A stretch of DNA of 64,000 bases from Yoonia sp. GTDB taxonomy: Bacteria > Pseudomonadota > Alphaproteobacteria > Rhodobacterales > Rhodobacteraceae. The translations under genes were made by a program, and so were the position numbers. The stretch spans positions 1 to 64,000 of the forward strand of contig JAQXEG010000044.1 of assembly GCA_029250945.1 (NCBI GenBank), in the 5' to 3' direction. The notes beneath the pieces are model-generated. The model had not been told where the DNA came from and made no database searches. It worked only from the letters and a program-made list of their open reading frames with translations. Below, in pieces: positions 36,788 through 46,709 of this stretch (position 1 is its first letter; each line of letters opens with the position of its first letter).

Positions 36788-36817
36788 TTAGATGCCTGTG
36801 AAGGATTGGTTGGTCAA
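36788..36817 (-). promoter_or_regulatory. Putative sigma-70 promoter of tRNA-Arg(CCT)
   Basis: On the minus strand TTGACC (36817-36812) and ATCTAA (36793-36788) are separated by 18 bases, and the -10 box ends nine bases before the tRNA 5' end. The TTGACC -35 is the same as that ahead of tRNA-Lys in this window. Confidence 0.4.
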
Positions 36818-36910
36818 CGATGAGTAGTTTCTCGCTTCTTCTTGGACAAGCTCTTGCGCGACATGTAGGTTCATTCTTAATACAAGGAATTTTTCAGGAC
36901 CTTCGCCAAA

Positions 36911-37933
36911 ATGACTCCCAAAAAGCGCCCGTTAACACTTCGTGATGTATCCGAGGCCTCTGGCGTCAGCGAGATGACCGTCAGCAGGGTTTTGCGGAAT
37001 AAGGGCGACGTATCCGAAGCGACGCGTGAAAAGGTTCGCGAAGCAGCCAAACGGCTGGGATATGTGCCCAATAAAATCGCTGGCGCGTTGGCCTCACAGC
37101 GGGTCAATTTGATCGCCGTCATCATCCCATCACTTGGCAACATGGTCTTTCCAGAGGTGCTTTCGGGGATATCGGAGACGCTTGAAGACACTGATCTGCA
37201 ACCCGTCGTGGGCGTGACCGATTACCTTCCTGAAAAGGAAGAAAAAGTGCTTTTCGAAATGCTGTCTTGGCGGCCGTCAGGTGTCATCATCGCGGGTCTA
37301 GAGCATTCGGAAGCGTCGCGCACAATGTTGCGGCAGTCCGACATTCCGGTAGTGGAAATTATGGACGTCGACGGGCAACCCGTTGACTGTGCTGTTGGTA
37401 TTTCGCACCGACGGGCTGGTCGGAAAATGGCCGAGGCAATTTTGGCGGCGGGACATAAACGCATTGGGTTTCTTGGCACCAAAATGCCGCTTGATCACCG
37501 CGCACGCAAACGGTTCGAGGGGTTTACACGCACGCTTACAAAAGCGGGGATAGAGATCGCAGATCAGGAATTTTATTCTGGCGGGTCCGCGCTTGCCAAG
37601 GGTCGTGAAATGACAGCTGCAATGTTAGAGCGGACACCTGATCTTGATTTCTTGTATTATTCCAATGACATGATCGGCGCGGGCGGGCTTCTTTATCTGA
37701 TTGAGGCAGGTATCGATGTACCGACACAAATTGGGCTGGCCGGTTTCAATGGGGTTGAATTGTTGGACGGGCTGCCGCGCAAACTTGCCACCATGGATGC
37801 GTGTCGGCGTGAAATTGGGGTTAAAGCCGCGAAAATCGTCGCTGAACGCAACGCTGGCGCCACGGATATGACGAACCAGATTGTTGAGCTAAGCCCCGTG
37901 TTAGCCCCCGGCGATACGTTACGTGGCGACTGA
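36911..37933 (+). CDS. LacI-family transcriptional regulator
   Basis: A 340-residue repressor-type regulator. The N-terminal HTH is LTLRDVSEASGVSEMTVSRV with the hinge helix YVPNKIAGALASQR, and the sugar-binding-like domain follows from residue 60 (LIAVIIPSLGNMVFPEVLSG, LDFLYYSNDMIGAGGLLYLI). The set of features is close to GntR-type gluconate regulators in style, but no sugar operon is adjacent, so no effector is assigned. The 3' end overlaps the EAL pseudogene by 15 bases. Confidence 0.9.
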   Translation: MTPKKRPLTLRDVSEASGVSEMTVSRVLRNKGDVSEATREKVREAAKRLGYVPNKIAGALASQRVNLIAVIIPSLGNMVFPEVLSGISETLEDTDLQPVVGVTDYLPEKEEKVLFEMLSWRPSGVIIAGLEHSEASRTMLRQSDIPVVEIMDVDGQPVDCAVGISHRRAGRKMAEAILAAGHKRIGFLGTKMPLDHRARKRFEGFTRTLTKAGIEIADQEFYSGGSALAKGREMTAAMLERTPDLDFLYYSNDMIGAGGLLYLIEAGIDVPTQIGLAGFNGVELLDGLPRKLATMDACRREIGVKAAKIVAERNAGATDMTNQIVELSPVLAPGDTLRGD

Positions 37934-39523
37934 TGTTTGCCAGTCCCGGATCCATGCGCGCAATTGCATGAGGGGCATGGGACGGGCGTGAAGGTATCCT
38001 TGGGCCACACTGCATCCCAATTCATTTAGCGTGGCTTGTTCGTCTTGGGTTTCGACACCTTCTGCGAGCGCTTGAATATTCAATCGCTCAGCTAGATTGA
38101 TGATTGCACCCGTAATTTCACGAAGCTCAGGTTCGCTATCGATATTTTCAACGAGGCTGCGGTCAATTTTGATGCGGCTGACATCGAATTTTCGCAGTGT
38201 TACGATGGCCGCGTGACCTGTTCCAAAATCATCAAGTTCAACTGCGAACCCAAGGCTGATCAAATGTTGCACGTTCTTGACGATTGTAACGGATCGTTCA
38301 TCCAGCAACGTGGATTCCAACAGCTCGATCCGTAGGTTTGACGGCTGAATGCCACATTGGTCAATGTATTGCAGCAAACGCGGGCCGATTCTGGTGTCCC
38401 GTAGCTGGCCCATCGAAAGATTGATGCTGACACACGGATCGTGTCAGGCCCCATGATTTCATTTCAGCAACGGCGAAACATGCGCGGTCCATCACAACCT
38501 CATCCAGGCGTGCCATAAGGCCAGCGCGTTCAGCGGCTTTAAGAAATTTAAACGCCGTAACTAGACCAAGGTTGGGGTGTTCCCAGCGGATCAGCGCCTC
38601 AAACCCAATGATCCTCCCCCTATGCACATCGACTTGGGGCTGAAAGAACGGCGTAAACTGACCTGCGGTCAGGCCATCACGAATCTGCTGGCCCATTTGG
38701 ACCATTTCAACTGTGTCACGTCGCATATCCGCCTCAAAAATGCGGACAACGCAATGCCCCATCTTTTTGGCGGCGCTAAGCGCAATATTTGCGTTGGTCT
38801 GCGCCTCAGCTAGCGCGGCAATGCCGTTGGATTGCAATGCGTCTTTGATCACCCAATCCGTGGGCAAGCGACATCATACGTTCGTACAAGCCGTTGCGAT
38901 TAAGCAGACCCGTGAGCGGATCAGTCCGTACGGATTTTTCCAAAAGCGCCTGCTGCGCCTTGCGCGCCGTGATATCAAGTCGCAGCCCGACACACCCGCC
39001 TTCATTGCAGCGGCTGATTCGCCATAAATTTCCTTGTACCGCTCATTGCAGATAACCAGCCGTCCTGTGCATCGTATAAAACGAAGCCACCAGGCAGCGC
39101 CTCAATCGCGGTGGATAACACGTCCTTGGCCATTGCGGCGGCAGTACGCGCCTCAAGATAGCGGGAAATGTTTTGCACTTGGGCCACAAAGGTCTGCCGC
39201 GGCTCTGCAAGATACCGCAAAAGAACACGAATTAGCCGCCAGTGCCCGTTATGATCCTGATGCCTGATGCGAAAAATCAGGGGCTTGTCCCCGTGGGCCT
39301 GCATCCGCTGTTGGAACCGCGCCAACCGCGCCCGATCAATGCCCGGCACCACGTCCCCGATCACAGCCTTTGAGATTTCCCGCATGGTCAACCCATAGGC
39401 CGTGCGCGCCAGCCCATTGGCCGCAACCAATTTTCCGGTGGCGGCATCCCATGCAAGGGTTTCGATCAACGGCGTCTCAAACGACGACAGCAGAAGACCG
39501 CGGTCTTCCAATTTAACCATCAT
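37919..39523 (-). pseudogene. Decayed PAS-GGDEF-EAL cyclic-di-GMP protein
   Basis: Pieces of one gene in three frames. 39523-39002 encodes a PAS region (RIRHQDHNGHWRLIRVLLRY). A frame change near 39060 is needed to continue as VICNERYKEIYGESAAAMK. A deletion near 39000 joins this to DITARKAQQALLEKSVRTDP and LTGLLNRNG, the start of GGDEF. The whole GGDEF core is then lost near 38870, and the frame resumes in QTNANIALSAAKKMG and the EAL domain (GFEALIRWEHP). A last frameshift near 38435 precedes CVSINLSMGQL, LDDFGTGHA and ALAEGVETQDE. Neither catalytic domain can be made whole. Confidence 0.88.
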
Positions 39524-39628
39524 ACGAAACGTCGCGGCGTCCTGTGGATCAGTTTACATCGCTTGTGTTTCCAAGGGCGTCCCATACGCCCGCACCCCAC
39601 ACAATCCAATAGAAAGGTAAAAGCCGTC

Positions 39629-40075
39629 TTAAACCGCACCGTCCACGCGCAATGGACGTAGGATTTCACGCGCAGACGGGGAAATTGGCACGGGTCGTTT
39701 TGTGGCGCGGTCCACGTTTACATGGACCAAATGCCCTTGGGCGGCCGCAGTATCCGCGCCATCCATAAACAACCCGATCTCATATGTGATCGCGCTGTTG
39801 CCCATTCGGGCGATGCGCAGGCCGGCATGAACCACACCCGGAAACGCGAGTTCCTGAAAATAGTCGCAACCTGATTGTACCACCAGAAAGACGTGTTCGC
39901 CCGCAGCCATATCCAAAATACCCTTGGCCACCAGATGCCCGTTCACGGCCGTATCGAACAATTGGTAATGCACCGTGTTGTTCATATGCCCGTAAATATC
40001 ATTGTCGAACCAACGGGTCGTCAGCGTTTCAAAATGGGCAAAGTCGGCGCGGGTTTTGGGCGTGGGGCGGGTCAT
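39629..40075 (-). CDS. Acyl-CoA thioesterase (hotdog fold, 4HBT family)
   Basis: A 148-residue hotdog protein. TRWFDNDIYGHMNNTVHYQLFDTAVN contains the catalytic Asp and the HMNN signature of 4-hydroxybenzoyl-CoA thioesterase relatives. It hydrolyses acyl-CoA thioesters; the chain is unknown. It is 19 bases downstream of the acyl-CoA dehydrogenase on the same strand, so both probably belong to one fatty-acyl pathway. Confidence 0.9.
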   Translation of the reverse strand: MTRPTPKTRADFAHFETLTTRWFDNDIYGHMNNTVHYQLFDTAVNGHLVAKGILDMAAGEHVFLVVQSGCDYFQELAFPGVVHAGLRIARMGNSAITYEIGLFMDGADTAAAQGHLVHVNVDRATKRPVPISPSAREILRPLRVDGAV

Positions 40076-40094
40076 CGGCTATCCTGATGTTTGG

Positions 40095-41333
40095 CTAGAT
40101 CTTGGCTTGGGTATGCTTGCGCAGCTCGGCGCGAGCGACTTGACGGCGATGCACCGCATCGGGACCATCTGCCAAACGCAGAGTGCGCATCGCGGCCCAA
40201 GCGCCAGCCAGTGGCGTGTCTTGGGAAATGCCCATCGCGCCATGCATTTGCACCGCTTCGTCAATCACCTCGAGCGCCATTTGCGGGGCAACGACCTTGA
40301 TCTGGCTGATCCACGGGGCAGCAGCACGCGCATCACCTTGGTCCATCATCCAAGCCGCCTTTAGACACAAAAGCCGCGCTTGTTCGATCTTCATCCGGCA
40401 ATTGGCGATGATGTCAAAATTCGCGCCAAGGTGGGACAACGGCTTGCCGAACGCCTCGCGGTCGATGGACCGTTTGCACATCATTTCCAATGCGGCCTCT
40501 GCCTGACCGATGGCGCGCATACAGTGGTGAATGCGTCCGGGGCCAAGCCGTCCTTGGGCAATCTCAAACCCGCGCCCTTCACCCAGCAGCATGTTCGCGG
40601 CGGGCACCCGCACGTTCGTGAACCGCATATGCATGTGACCATGGGGGGCATCGTCGCTGCCATAGACCTGCATGGGGCGGATTTTCTCAATCCCTTCCAG
40701 ACCGGCATCCACAACGATCATGGAATGGCGTTGATGTTTAGGGGTATCCGCATCACCCGTGCGGACCATCACGATATAGACAGCGCAACGCGGATCACCG
40801 GCACCAGTGGCCCACCATTTTTCACCGTTCAAGATATAATCATCCCCATCGCGCATGCAGGTCATGGCAATGTTGGTCGCGTCCGAGCTGGCAACATCAG
40901 GTTCGGTCATCAGATAGGCAGACCTGACCTGCCCCGCCATCAACGGGACCAGCCACTGATCCTTCATCGCTTGGGTGCCGTACCGCTCAAACACCTCCAT
41001 GTTGCCGGTGTCGGGGGCGTTGCAATTGAACACCTCTGCGGCGATGTGAACGCGGCCCATTTCCTCGGCCAGATGCGCGTATTCGACGGTAGTCAGCCCA
41101 TGGCCCTTGTCACTGTCGGTCAACCACAGGTTCCAAAGCCCCGCATCACGCGCGCGCGTTTTCAGCCCCTCAAGAATTTCGGTCTGGCGCGGGGTCATTT
41201 CCCAACGGTCACCCACCAACACCTCGGCATGGTATTCTGTATCTAGTGGCGCAATCTCGTCGCGGACCATCGCCGCGATTTGATCGCGAAGCGCCTTGAC
41301 GCGCGTGCTCATGCCTAGATCCATCTGTGTCAC
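40095..41333 (-). CDS. Acyl-CoA dehydrogenase family protein (ACAD11-like)
   Basis: A 412-residue flavoprotein. LMTEPDVASSDATNIAM is the FAD and substrate loop, NGEKWWATGAGDPRCAVYIVMV follows, and the C-terminal domain includes IKVVAPQMALEVIDEAVQMHGAMG. The last segment DGPDAVHRRQVARAELR is typical of ACAD10/11-like enzymes. The divergent neighbour is an aminoglycoside-phosphotransferase-like kinase, the partner domain in mammalian ACAD10/11. There it removes the 4-hydroxyl of 4-hydroxyacyl-CoAs by phosphorylation and elimination, so a similar role is inferred here. Confidence 0.9.
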   Translation of the reverse strand: MTQMDLGMSTRVKALRDQIAAMVRDEIAPLDTEYHAEVLVGDRWEMTPRQTEILEGLKTRARDAGLWNLWLTDSDKGHGLTTVEYAHLAEEMGRVHIAAEVFNCNAPDTGNMEVFERYGTQAMKDQWLVPLMAGQVRSAYLMTEPDVASSDATNIAMTCMRDGDDYILNGEKWWATGAGDPRCAVYIVMVRTGDADTPKHQRHSMIVVDAGLEGIEKIRPMQVYGSDDAPHGHMHMRFTNVRVPAANMLLGEGRGFEIAQGRLGPGRIHHCMRAIGQAEAALEMMCKRSIDREAFGKPLSHLGANFDIIANCRMKIEQARLLCLKAAWMMDQGDARAAAPWISQIKVVAPQMALEVIDEAVQMHGAMGISQDTPLAGAWAAMRTLRLADGPDAVHRRQVARAELRKHTQAKI

Positions 41334-41408
41334 CCTTTAGGTTTGGTTGCATAGACTGTGCGGCGCACCACAGCTAAGGTCAACCAAACGCAAGGACCCC
41401 GTGACCAC

Positions 41409-42449
41409 ATGACCAAACTGTTGCACACATTCGATCACGCTGAACTGGGGGCATATCTGGCCGTGCAGCTGCCCACATTTGATAGGTTGGACACGATTGA
41501 ACGGTTCTCGGACGGGCAATCAAATCCGACGTATAAGGTGACATCGGGTGATCGCGCCTATGTGCTGCGGGCGAAACCCATGGGCAACCTATTGCCCAGC
41601 GCCCACCAAGTTGCGCGGGAATTTCGGGTGATGCAGGCGCTGGCTGATACCCCCCTACCCGTTCCCGCGATGCACCACCTTAGCGATGATGACAGCCCGC
41701 TTGGCACACAGTTCTACGTCATGGAAATGCTGGACGGGAATGTCCATTGGGACCCGGCATTACCCGATATTGACCAAAGCACACGCGGCGGCATGTGCCG
41801 CGCTATGGCTGAAACACTCGCGACCTTACATATGGTTGATCCCGATGCAGTCGGCCTTGGCGACTATGGCCCACCCGGCAACTACTTTGACCGGCAGGTC
41901 GGGCGCTGGACCAAACAATACCGCGCCGCAGAAACAGACAAGATCGCCGATCTGGATTGGGTCATCGATTGGCTCGGGGCCAATATCCCTGCCGATACTG
42001 ACAAGGCGCGGATCGTGCATGGGGATTACCGGATGGACAACATGATGTTCGCCCCCGACAACAGCGCCGTGATTGGTGTTCTGGATTGGGAGCTGTCGAC
42101 GCTGGGGCATCCGATGGCCGATCTGGCCTATCAATGCATGTGCCTTCGCCTGCCCAATCAAGGGTTGGTCAAGGGGCTTGCCGGTATGGACCGCGCCGCA
42201 TTGGGCATCCCGTCCGAGGAAGACTATGTCGCGATCTACTGCGCAAAACGCGGGGTCGCACCGCCAGAAGCATGGGGTTTCTTCATTGCATTCGCCTATT
42301 TCCGGCTGGCCGCGATCCTGCAAGGCGTGATTAAACGGGCGATAGATGGCAACGCATCCAACCCCCGCGGGATCGAAGCGATGAAGGCCGCGGTTCCGAT
42401 GCTCGGGTGGGCGGCCAAGGATGCCGCGCGCCGCAACGGCCAAGCCTAG
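41409..42449 (+). CDS. Aminoglycoside-phosphotransferase-like kinase (ACAD10/11 kinase-domain type)
   Basis: A 346-residue kinase of the choline/aminoglycoside kinase fold. An N-terminal lobe FSDGQSNPTYKVTSGDRAYVLRAKP leads to the catalytic loop IVHGDYRMDNMMF and the metal motif VLDWELSTLGHPMADLAYQ. These match the phosphotransferase domain of ACAD10/11 and bacterial LvaA-type kinases rather than antibiotic-resistance enzymes. The ATG at 41409 is the first with family similarity. The divergent arrangement with the acyl-CoA dehydrogenase leaves 75 bases between starts. The stop shares CTAG with the convergent epimerase gene. Confidence 0.88.
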   Translation: MTKLLHTFDHAELGAYLAVQLPTFDRLDTIERFSDGQSNPTYKVTSGDRAYVLRAKPMGNLLPSAHQVAREFRVMQALADTPLPVPAMHHLSDDDSPLGTQFYVMEMLDGNVHWDPALPDIDQSTRGGMCRAMAETLATLHMVDPDAVGLGDYGPPGNYFDRQVGRWTKQYRAAETDKIADLDWVIDWLGANIPADTDKARIVHGDYRMDNMMFAPDNSAVIGVLDWELSTLGHPMADLAYQCMCLRLPNQGLVKGLAGMDRAALGIPSEEDYVAIYCAKRGVAPPEAWGFFIAFAYFRLAAILQGVIKRAIDGNASNPRGIEAMKAAVPMLGWAAKDAARRNGQA

Positions 42450-43639
42450 TCCCTGATATCCCAACACCCCGCCAAAAGCCGCGATGGCCGCCCCACCAGC
42501 GGCAGCAACGTGGCTTGTAAAGCGTGATAGATATCTGGCTTGCCGAGAAATTGTGCTTGTGTCGGGGCGCCAGTTTCATCCAACTCGGGAAACCAGCCGC
42601 CGCGGGCGTGATCAATCAGTTTCGTATCCGCAAATGCCCACAGGCGATCATACCATTCCACATCCGAGGGGCGTTCATCCAAACCGCGCAAAACGGCAAG
42701 CGCGCCAATCGCCTCGGTCACGGGCCACCAATAGCGGTCCGTCACATCGGGGGTTCCGTCCAGATGCAGCGTGTAGCAGAACCCACCATCAGGACGCCAC
42801 GCATCCGTCAACGCCGTTTCAATCAATGCCCGCCCACGCATCACCGCGCCGCTGTCGGGACGGCCAACCAAATCCCAATGCTGGATCACCAAGCGCCCCA
42901 ATTCAAATGAATGTCCGGGCGTTGTCCCCTTTGGCCGGAACATCGGATTTCCGGCATAGTCGGGATCCATTTGCCAGTCTGCTGTATAGTGTTCGGGGAT
43001 GCGCCAGCCATGTTCTGGCGCGATCTGCCCGACAAAGAAATCAAGAATACGCCCCGCACGGGTCAAATAGATATCGCGGCCCGTCGCCTCATACGCGGCA
43101 AGCAATGCCTCAACCCCGTGCATATTCGCGTTCATACCCCGATACGTGGAAAACGGGGTCCAGTCACGGTTGTATTCTTCCTTGAACAACCCGCGTTCAT
43201 CATCCCAGAAATGTCGATCCAGCACGGCGCTGATGTCATCAATCAATCGGTCGGCATCTTTATGCCCCGCCTGTTTCGCACTCGTCGCTGCAAGCAAAAC
43301 GAACACATGCCCATAGGCAAGCTTAGTGCCGTCGGCGACACCATCCTGCCCAACTGACCAGACATAACCGCCGTGGGTCGTATCGCGGTGCTGATCCCAT
43401 AGAAACGCCATACCAGCGTCGATCATCCGGCCCGCATCATCGTGGCCCATTGCATGACCAAGCGCATCGGAGTGAATCATGCGGGTCGTAGTGTGTAATT
43501 CTTGCGGACCGCGATCCATCGGTGATCCGTCCCAGTTTAACGTATCAAACCCGCCATCCTGCCGCAGGCTATTGGCGAAGAACCCAAGCTGCTGACGGGC
43601 GTCGCGCAGCAAAAAATCACGATGGGCGGTATCATGCAT
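42446..43639 (-). CDS. AGE family epimerase/isomerase
   Basis: A 397-residue (alpha/alpha)6-barrel protein of the N-acylglucosamine 2-epimerase family. Typical landmarks are TTRMIHSDALGHAMG, GGYVWSVGQDGVADGTKLAYGHVFVLLAA, the metal/catalytic-region DDERGLFKEEYNRDW, and the central GTTPGHSFELGRLVI with the catalytic His. Members isomerise mannose/fructose, cellobiose or N-acetylglucosamine; the YihS/mannose isomerase-like group is the most likely here, without proof. Confidence 0.88.
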   Translation of the reverse strand: MHDTAHRDFLLRDARQQLGFFANSLRQDGGFDTLNWDGSPMDRGPQELHTTTRMIHSDALGHAMGHDDAGRMIDAGMAFLWDQHRDTTHGGYVWSVGQDGVADGTKLAYGHVFVLLAATSAKQAGHKDADRLIDDISAVLDRHFWDDERGLFKEEYNRDWTPFSTYRGMNANMHGVEALLAAYEATGRDIYLTRAGRILDFFVGQIAPEHGWRIPEHYTADWQMDPDYAGNPMFRPKGTTPGHSFELGRLVIQHWDLVGRPDSGAVMRGRALIETALTDAWRPDGGFCYTLHLDGTPDVTDRYWWPVTEAIGALAVLRGLDERPSDVEWYDRLWAFADTKLIDHARGGWFPELDETGAPTQAQFLGKPDIYHALQATLLPLVGRPSRLLAGCWDIRD

Positions 43640-43792
43640 GGGCCAATGTCCTAACGTTACGCCACACGCTCTCGCGTGATGTCTGAGGTCTGTCCACAGT
43701 AGCCGAAGGATAGAATGGTGTCAGGCGCGTTTTGCATCCGCAGACACGACATCCGCGTAATCAGTAAAAGACGTATGTATCGGAAGGGAAAG

Positions 43793-43868
43793 TGGTGAGC
43801 CGTGATGGGTTCGAACCATCGACCTACTGATTAAAAGTCAGTTGCTCTACCAACTGAGCTAACGGCCC
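43793..43868 (-). tRNA. tRNA-Lys (anticodon TTT)
   Basis: A 76-base cloverleaf on the minus strand. Acceptor arms GGGCCGT / ACGGCTC pair with one G-U, the D-arm is GCTCAGTTGGTAGAGC, the anticodon stem ACTGA / TCAGT holds loop CTTTTAA, and the T-arm has GGTTCGAACC. CCA is encoded. Confidence 0.98.
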
Positions 43869-43879
43869 ACTATGGGCGC

Positions 43880-43907
43880 TTCTAGAAAAGCGGTGCGGCT
43901 GGGTCAA
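43880..43907 (-). promoter_or_regulatory. Putative sigma-70 promoter of tRNA-Lys(TTT)
   Basis: On the minus strand TTGACC (43907-43902) and CTAGAA (43885-43880) are 16 bases apart, with the -10 eleven bases before the tRNA 5' end. The -35 sits in a GGGTTGACCC palindrome. Confidence 0.45.
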
Positions 43908-43963
43908 CCCTGAAATGTGCCTTCTACTGGATTCATTTCAGGCAAGGGTCTATATGCCCGTTT

Positions 43964-44779
43964 ATGACCCAAGAAATCCAAACATATCTGCCATTTATGA
44001 AGATGCATGGCCTCGGCAACGACTTTGTTGTCGTGGACGAGCGGGGAATCACCCCTTTGGTTGATGCAAAGATCGCGGTTGCGATTGCGGATCGGCATCG
44101 CGGCGTCGGATTCGACCAGCTTGCTACGCTATCCAACAAGGATGGATTCGATGTGCATCTGACGTTTTGGAATGCGGATGGGTCCCAATCTTCGGCTTGC
44201 GGTAACGCAACGCGCTGCATTGCGCGGCACATCATGGATGCGGATGGCACAGACAAGCTGACCATCAGCACAGACCGCGGCACATTGCATGCGATTGACG
44301 CGGGCGACGGGCTGGTAACGGTCAACATGGGCCAGCCACAGCTACACTGGACCGAGGTGCCGCTCGCGTCTGATGTTGATATGCTGCACCTGCCGATTGA
44401 CGGCGATCCCGTTGCAACCGGTATGGGTAACCCGCACTGCACGTTCTTTGTGGATGACGCAGATGCGATTGACCTGGCCACACGCGGGGCCGAAACCGAA
44501 CAGCACCCCCTTTATCCGCAACTCACCAATGTGCAGTTCGCCTCGCTGATCGGGCCGGACCATTTGCGCATGCGGGTCTGGGAACGCGGCGTTGGTGTGA
44601 CGCTGGCATCAGGATCATCATCTTGCGCAACCGCAGTCGCCGCCGCCCGGCGCGGGCTGACTGGGCGCAAGGTGCAAATCGACCTCGACGGCGGGACGCT
44701 ATGGATCGACTGGCGGGACGATGGCGTCTGGATGACCGGTGGCACCGCCCACGTGTTCGACGGGATGTGGCGCCTATGA
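43964..44779 (+). CDS. dapF: Diaminopimelate epimerase
   Basis: Interconverts LL- and meso-diaminopimelate for lysine and peptidoglycan synthesis. The 271 residues include both catalytic cysteines: C79 in [10 protein letters not shown] and C221 in [26 protein letters not shown] is the standard opening, here preceded by 11 residues from the ATG at 43964; a start at 43997 is possible. The stop overlaps the mtaB start (ATGA). Confidence 0.96.
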   Translation: MTQEIQTYLPFMKMHGLGNDFVVVDERGITPLVDAKIAVAIADRHRGVGFDQLATLSNKDGFDVHLTFWNADGSQSSACGNATRCIARHIMDADGTDKLTISTDRGTLHAIDAGDGLVTVNMGQPQLHWTEVPLASDVDMLHLPIDGDPVATGMGNPHCTFFVDDADAIDLATRGAETEQHPLYPQLTNVQFASLIGPDHLRMRVWERGVGVTLASGSSSCATAVAAARRGLTGRKVQIDLDGGTLWIDWRDDGVWMTGGTAHVFDGMWRL

Positions 44780-46032
44780 AGCCGCCCGTTTTTTCTAACC
44801 ACGGCTGCCGTCTGAACGCCTATGAAACCGAAGCGATGAAGGATCTTGCGACCTCGGCGGGTGTTGAGAACGCGATCATCGTGAACACCTGCGCCGTCAC
44901 CGCAGAGGCTGTGCGCAAAGCCAAACAGGACATCCGCAAACAACGCCGCGCGAACCCCGATGCCCAAATCATCGTGACAGGCTGCGCCGCCCAGATCGAA
45001 CCCGCGACATTCTCCGCAATGGAAGAGGTCAACGTTGTCCTCGGCAACACCGAAAAAATGGACCCTGCGACATGGGCCGGCCTTGCCCCTGATCTGATCG
45101 GCAAGACCGAGGCCGTACAGGTCAACGACATCATGTCCGTCACCGATACCGCGGGCCACTTGATCGACGGTTTCGGCACCCGCAGCCGCGCCTATGTGCA
45201 GGTGCAAAATGGCTGCGACCACCGCTGTACATTTTGTATTATCCCTTATGGTCGGGGCAATTCCCGCTCCGTCCCCGCGGGTGTTGTGGTGGATCAGATC
45301 AAACGACTGGTCGATCGTGGCTATAATGAGGTGGTCCTAACAGGCGTTGACCTGACCAGTTGGGGGGCCGACCTGCCCGCGGCGCCAAAGCTTGGCGATC
45401 TGGTGATGCGCATCCTCAAGCTGATCCCCGATTTACCGCGCCTGCGGATCAGCTCGATCGACAGTATCGAGGTTGACGAAAACCTGATGCAAGCCATCGC
45501 CACCGAACAGCGTTTGATGCCGCACCTACATCTGTCGCTGCAACATGGCGACGACATGATCCTGAAACGGATGAAACGCCGTCACCTGCGCGACGACGCC
45601 ATCGCGTTTTGTGAACAGGCCAGCAAACTCCGCCCCGACATGACATATGGCGCTGACATTATCGCAGGCTTCCCCACAGAAACTGACACGATGTTTGCCA
45701 ATTCGCTAAAGCTCGTGGACGACTGCAATTTGACGTGGTTGCACGTCTTCCCCTATTCCGCGCGCCAAGGCACCCCCGCCGCACGCATGCCCGCCGTGAA
45801 TGGTACGATCATCAAATCCCGCGCGGCCCAGTTGCGTGCCGCAGGCGACATCCGCGTGCAATCCCACCTCGCCGCACAAATCGGCAAGACGCACAACGTC
45901 CTAATGGAAAACGCCCATATGGGCCGCACCGAACAATTCACCGAAGTGCAGTTCGACACCGCCCAACCCGAAAGCCAGATCATCCGCACCCAGATCACTG
46001 GACACTCTGAAACCCAACTCCTCGCTTTTTGA
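44776..46032 (+). CDS. mtaB: tRNA t6A37 methylthiotransferase
   Basis: Radical-SAM enzyme that adds a 2-methylthio group to N6-threonylcarbamoyladenosine-37 of tRNAs reading ANN codons. The 418 residues carry the UPF0004 cluster cysteines C11 (NHGCRLN), C39 (NTCAVT) and C70 (TGCAAQ). The radical-SAM triad is C147-x3-C151-x2-C154 ([15 protein letters not shown]). SLQHGDD and [13 protein letters not shown] follow. The C-terminal TRAM domain is reduced. The frame runs back to 44623 inside dapF, but ATG 44776 is the family start. Confidence 0.95.
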   Translation: MKPPVFSNHGCRLNAYETEAMKDLATSAGVENAIIVNTCAVTAEAVRKAKQDIRKQRRANPDAQIIVTGCAAQIEPATFSAMEEVNVVLGNTEKMDPATWAGLAPDLIGKTEAVQVNDIMSVTDTAGHLIDGFGTRSRAYVQVQNGCDHRCTFCIIPYGRGNSRSVPAGVVVDQIKRLVDRGYNEVVLTGVDLTSWGADLPAAPKLGDLVMRILKLIPDLPRLRISSIDSIEVDENLMQAIATEQRLMPHLHLSLQHGDDMILKRMKRRHLRDDAIAFCEQASKLRPDMTYGADIIAGFPTETDTMFANSLKLVDDCNLTWLHVFPYSARQGTPAARMPAVNGTIIKSRAAQLRAAGDIRVQSHLAAQIGKTHNVLMENAHMGRTEQFTEVQFDTAQPESQIIRTQITGHSETQLLAF

Positions 46033-46060
46033 AAAATACTCCCGCCGGAGGCTCCGACAG

Positions 46061-46687
46061 ATGCAAAATCCACCAATCCTCTGGTCTTTTCGGCGCTGCC
46101 CCTACGCCATGCGGGCGCGGCTTGCGATCAAATCCAGCGGCCAAACGGTTGAGCTTCGCGAAATCCTTTTGCGCGACAAACCCGATGCGTTTCTTGCAAC
46201 CTCGGCTAAGGGCACAGTTCCCGTCCTCAACTTGCATGCAAATGTCATCGCTGAAAGCATCGACATCATGCATTGGGCGCTTGGACAGGCCGATCCTGAC
46301 AGGTGGTTGAACATGCCTGACGCTGGCCATGATCTGATTGCGCAGACAGATGGGACCTTCAAGACCGCGCTTGATCTATACAAATATCACGTCCGCCACC
46401 CCGACGGGACGCGCGACACCGCACAAGAAAGCGGAGCAGTGTTTCTGCGCGAACTCAACGCCATGCTAGACGATCAGCTCTGGCTATTTGGTCATCAAAC
46501 CCTCGCAGATATGGCGATCCTGCCTTTCGTGCGACAATTCGCAAACACCGACCGCGTCTGGTTCGATGCCCAAGACTGGCCGCATCTACAAGGGTGGCTC
46601 AACCGCTTTATGACAGGCGATACATTTGCTGCCGTGATGCACAAATACCCCCCTTGGCAAGTCGGGCAAGATCGCGTTCTCTTTTGA
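46061..46687 (+). CDS. Glutathione S-transferase family protein
   Basis: A 208-residue GST with an N-terminal thioredoxin fold, WSFRRCPYAMRARLAIK, in which CPYAMR is a monothiol glutaredoxin-like CPxA motif. KGTVPVLNL is the cis-Pro loop and IAESIDIMHW the glutathione contact. The helical domain holds QTLADMAILPFVRQFAN. The start ATG 46061 follows a GGAG that lies in a small inverted repeat (CGGAGGCTCCG). The monothiol Cys suggests an omega-like reductase activity, by family. Confidence 0.85.
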   Translation: MQNPPILWSFRRCPYAMRARLAIKSSGQTVELREILLRDKPDAFLATSAKGTVPVLNLHANVIAESIDIMHWALGQADPDRWLNMPDAGHDLIAQTDGTFKTALDLYKYHVRHPDGTRDTAQESGAVFLRELNAMLDDQLWLFGHQTLADMAILPFVRQFANTDRVWFDAQDWPHLQGWLNRFMTGDTFAAVMHKYPPWQVGQDRVLF

Positions 46688-46709
46688 TACCCTAAAACAG
46701 GATCGCCCG

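Noticed and set aside
41409-42449. Aminoglycoside-resistance gene
   Set aside because: The sequence and its acyl-CoA dehydrogenase neighbour fit the ACAD10/11-type kinase rather than an antibiotic phosphotransferase.
44623-44775. Arg-rich extension of the MtaB frame
   Set aside because: It lies out of frame inside dapF and shows composition typical of a shadow frame.
46029-46060. GGAG/CTCC mini-hairpin over the ribosome site of the GST gene
   Set aside because: Only a 5-bp stem; it may be chance, and no ligand or thermosensor structure is evident.
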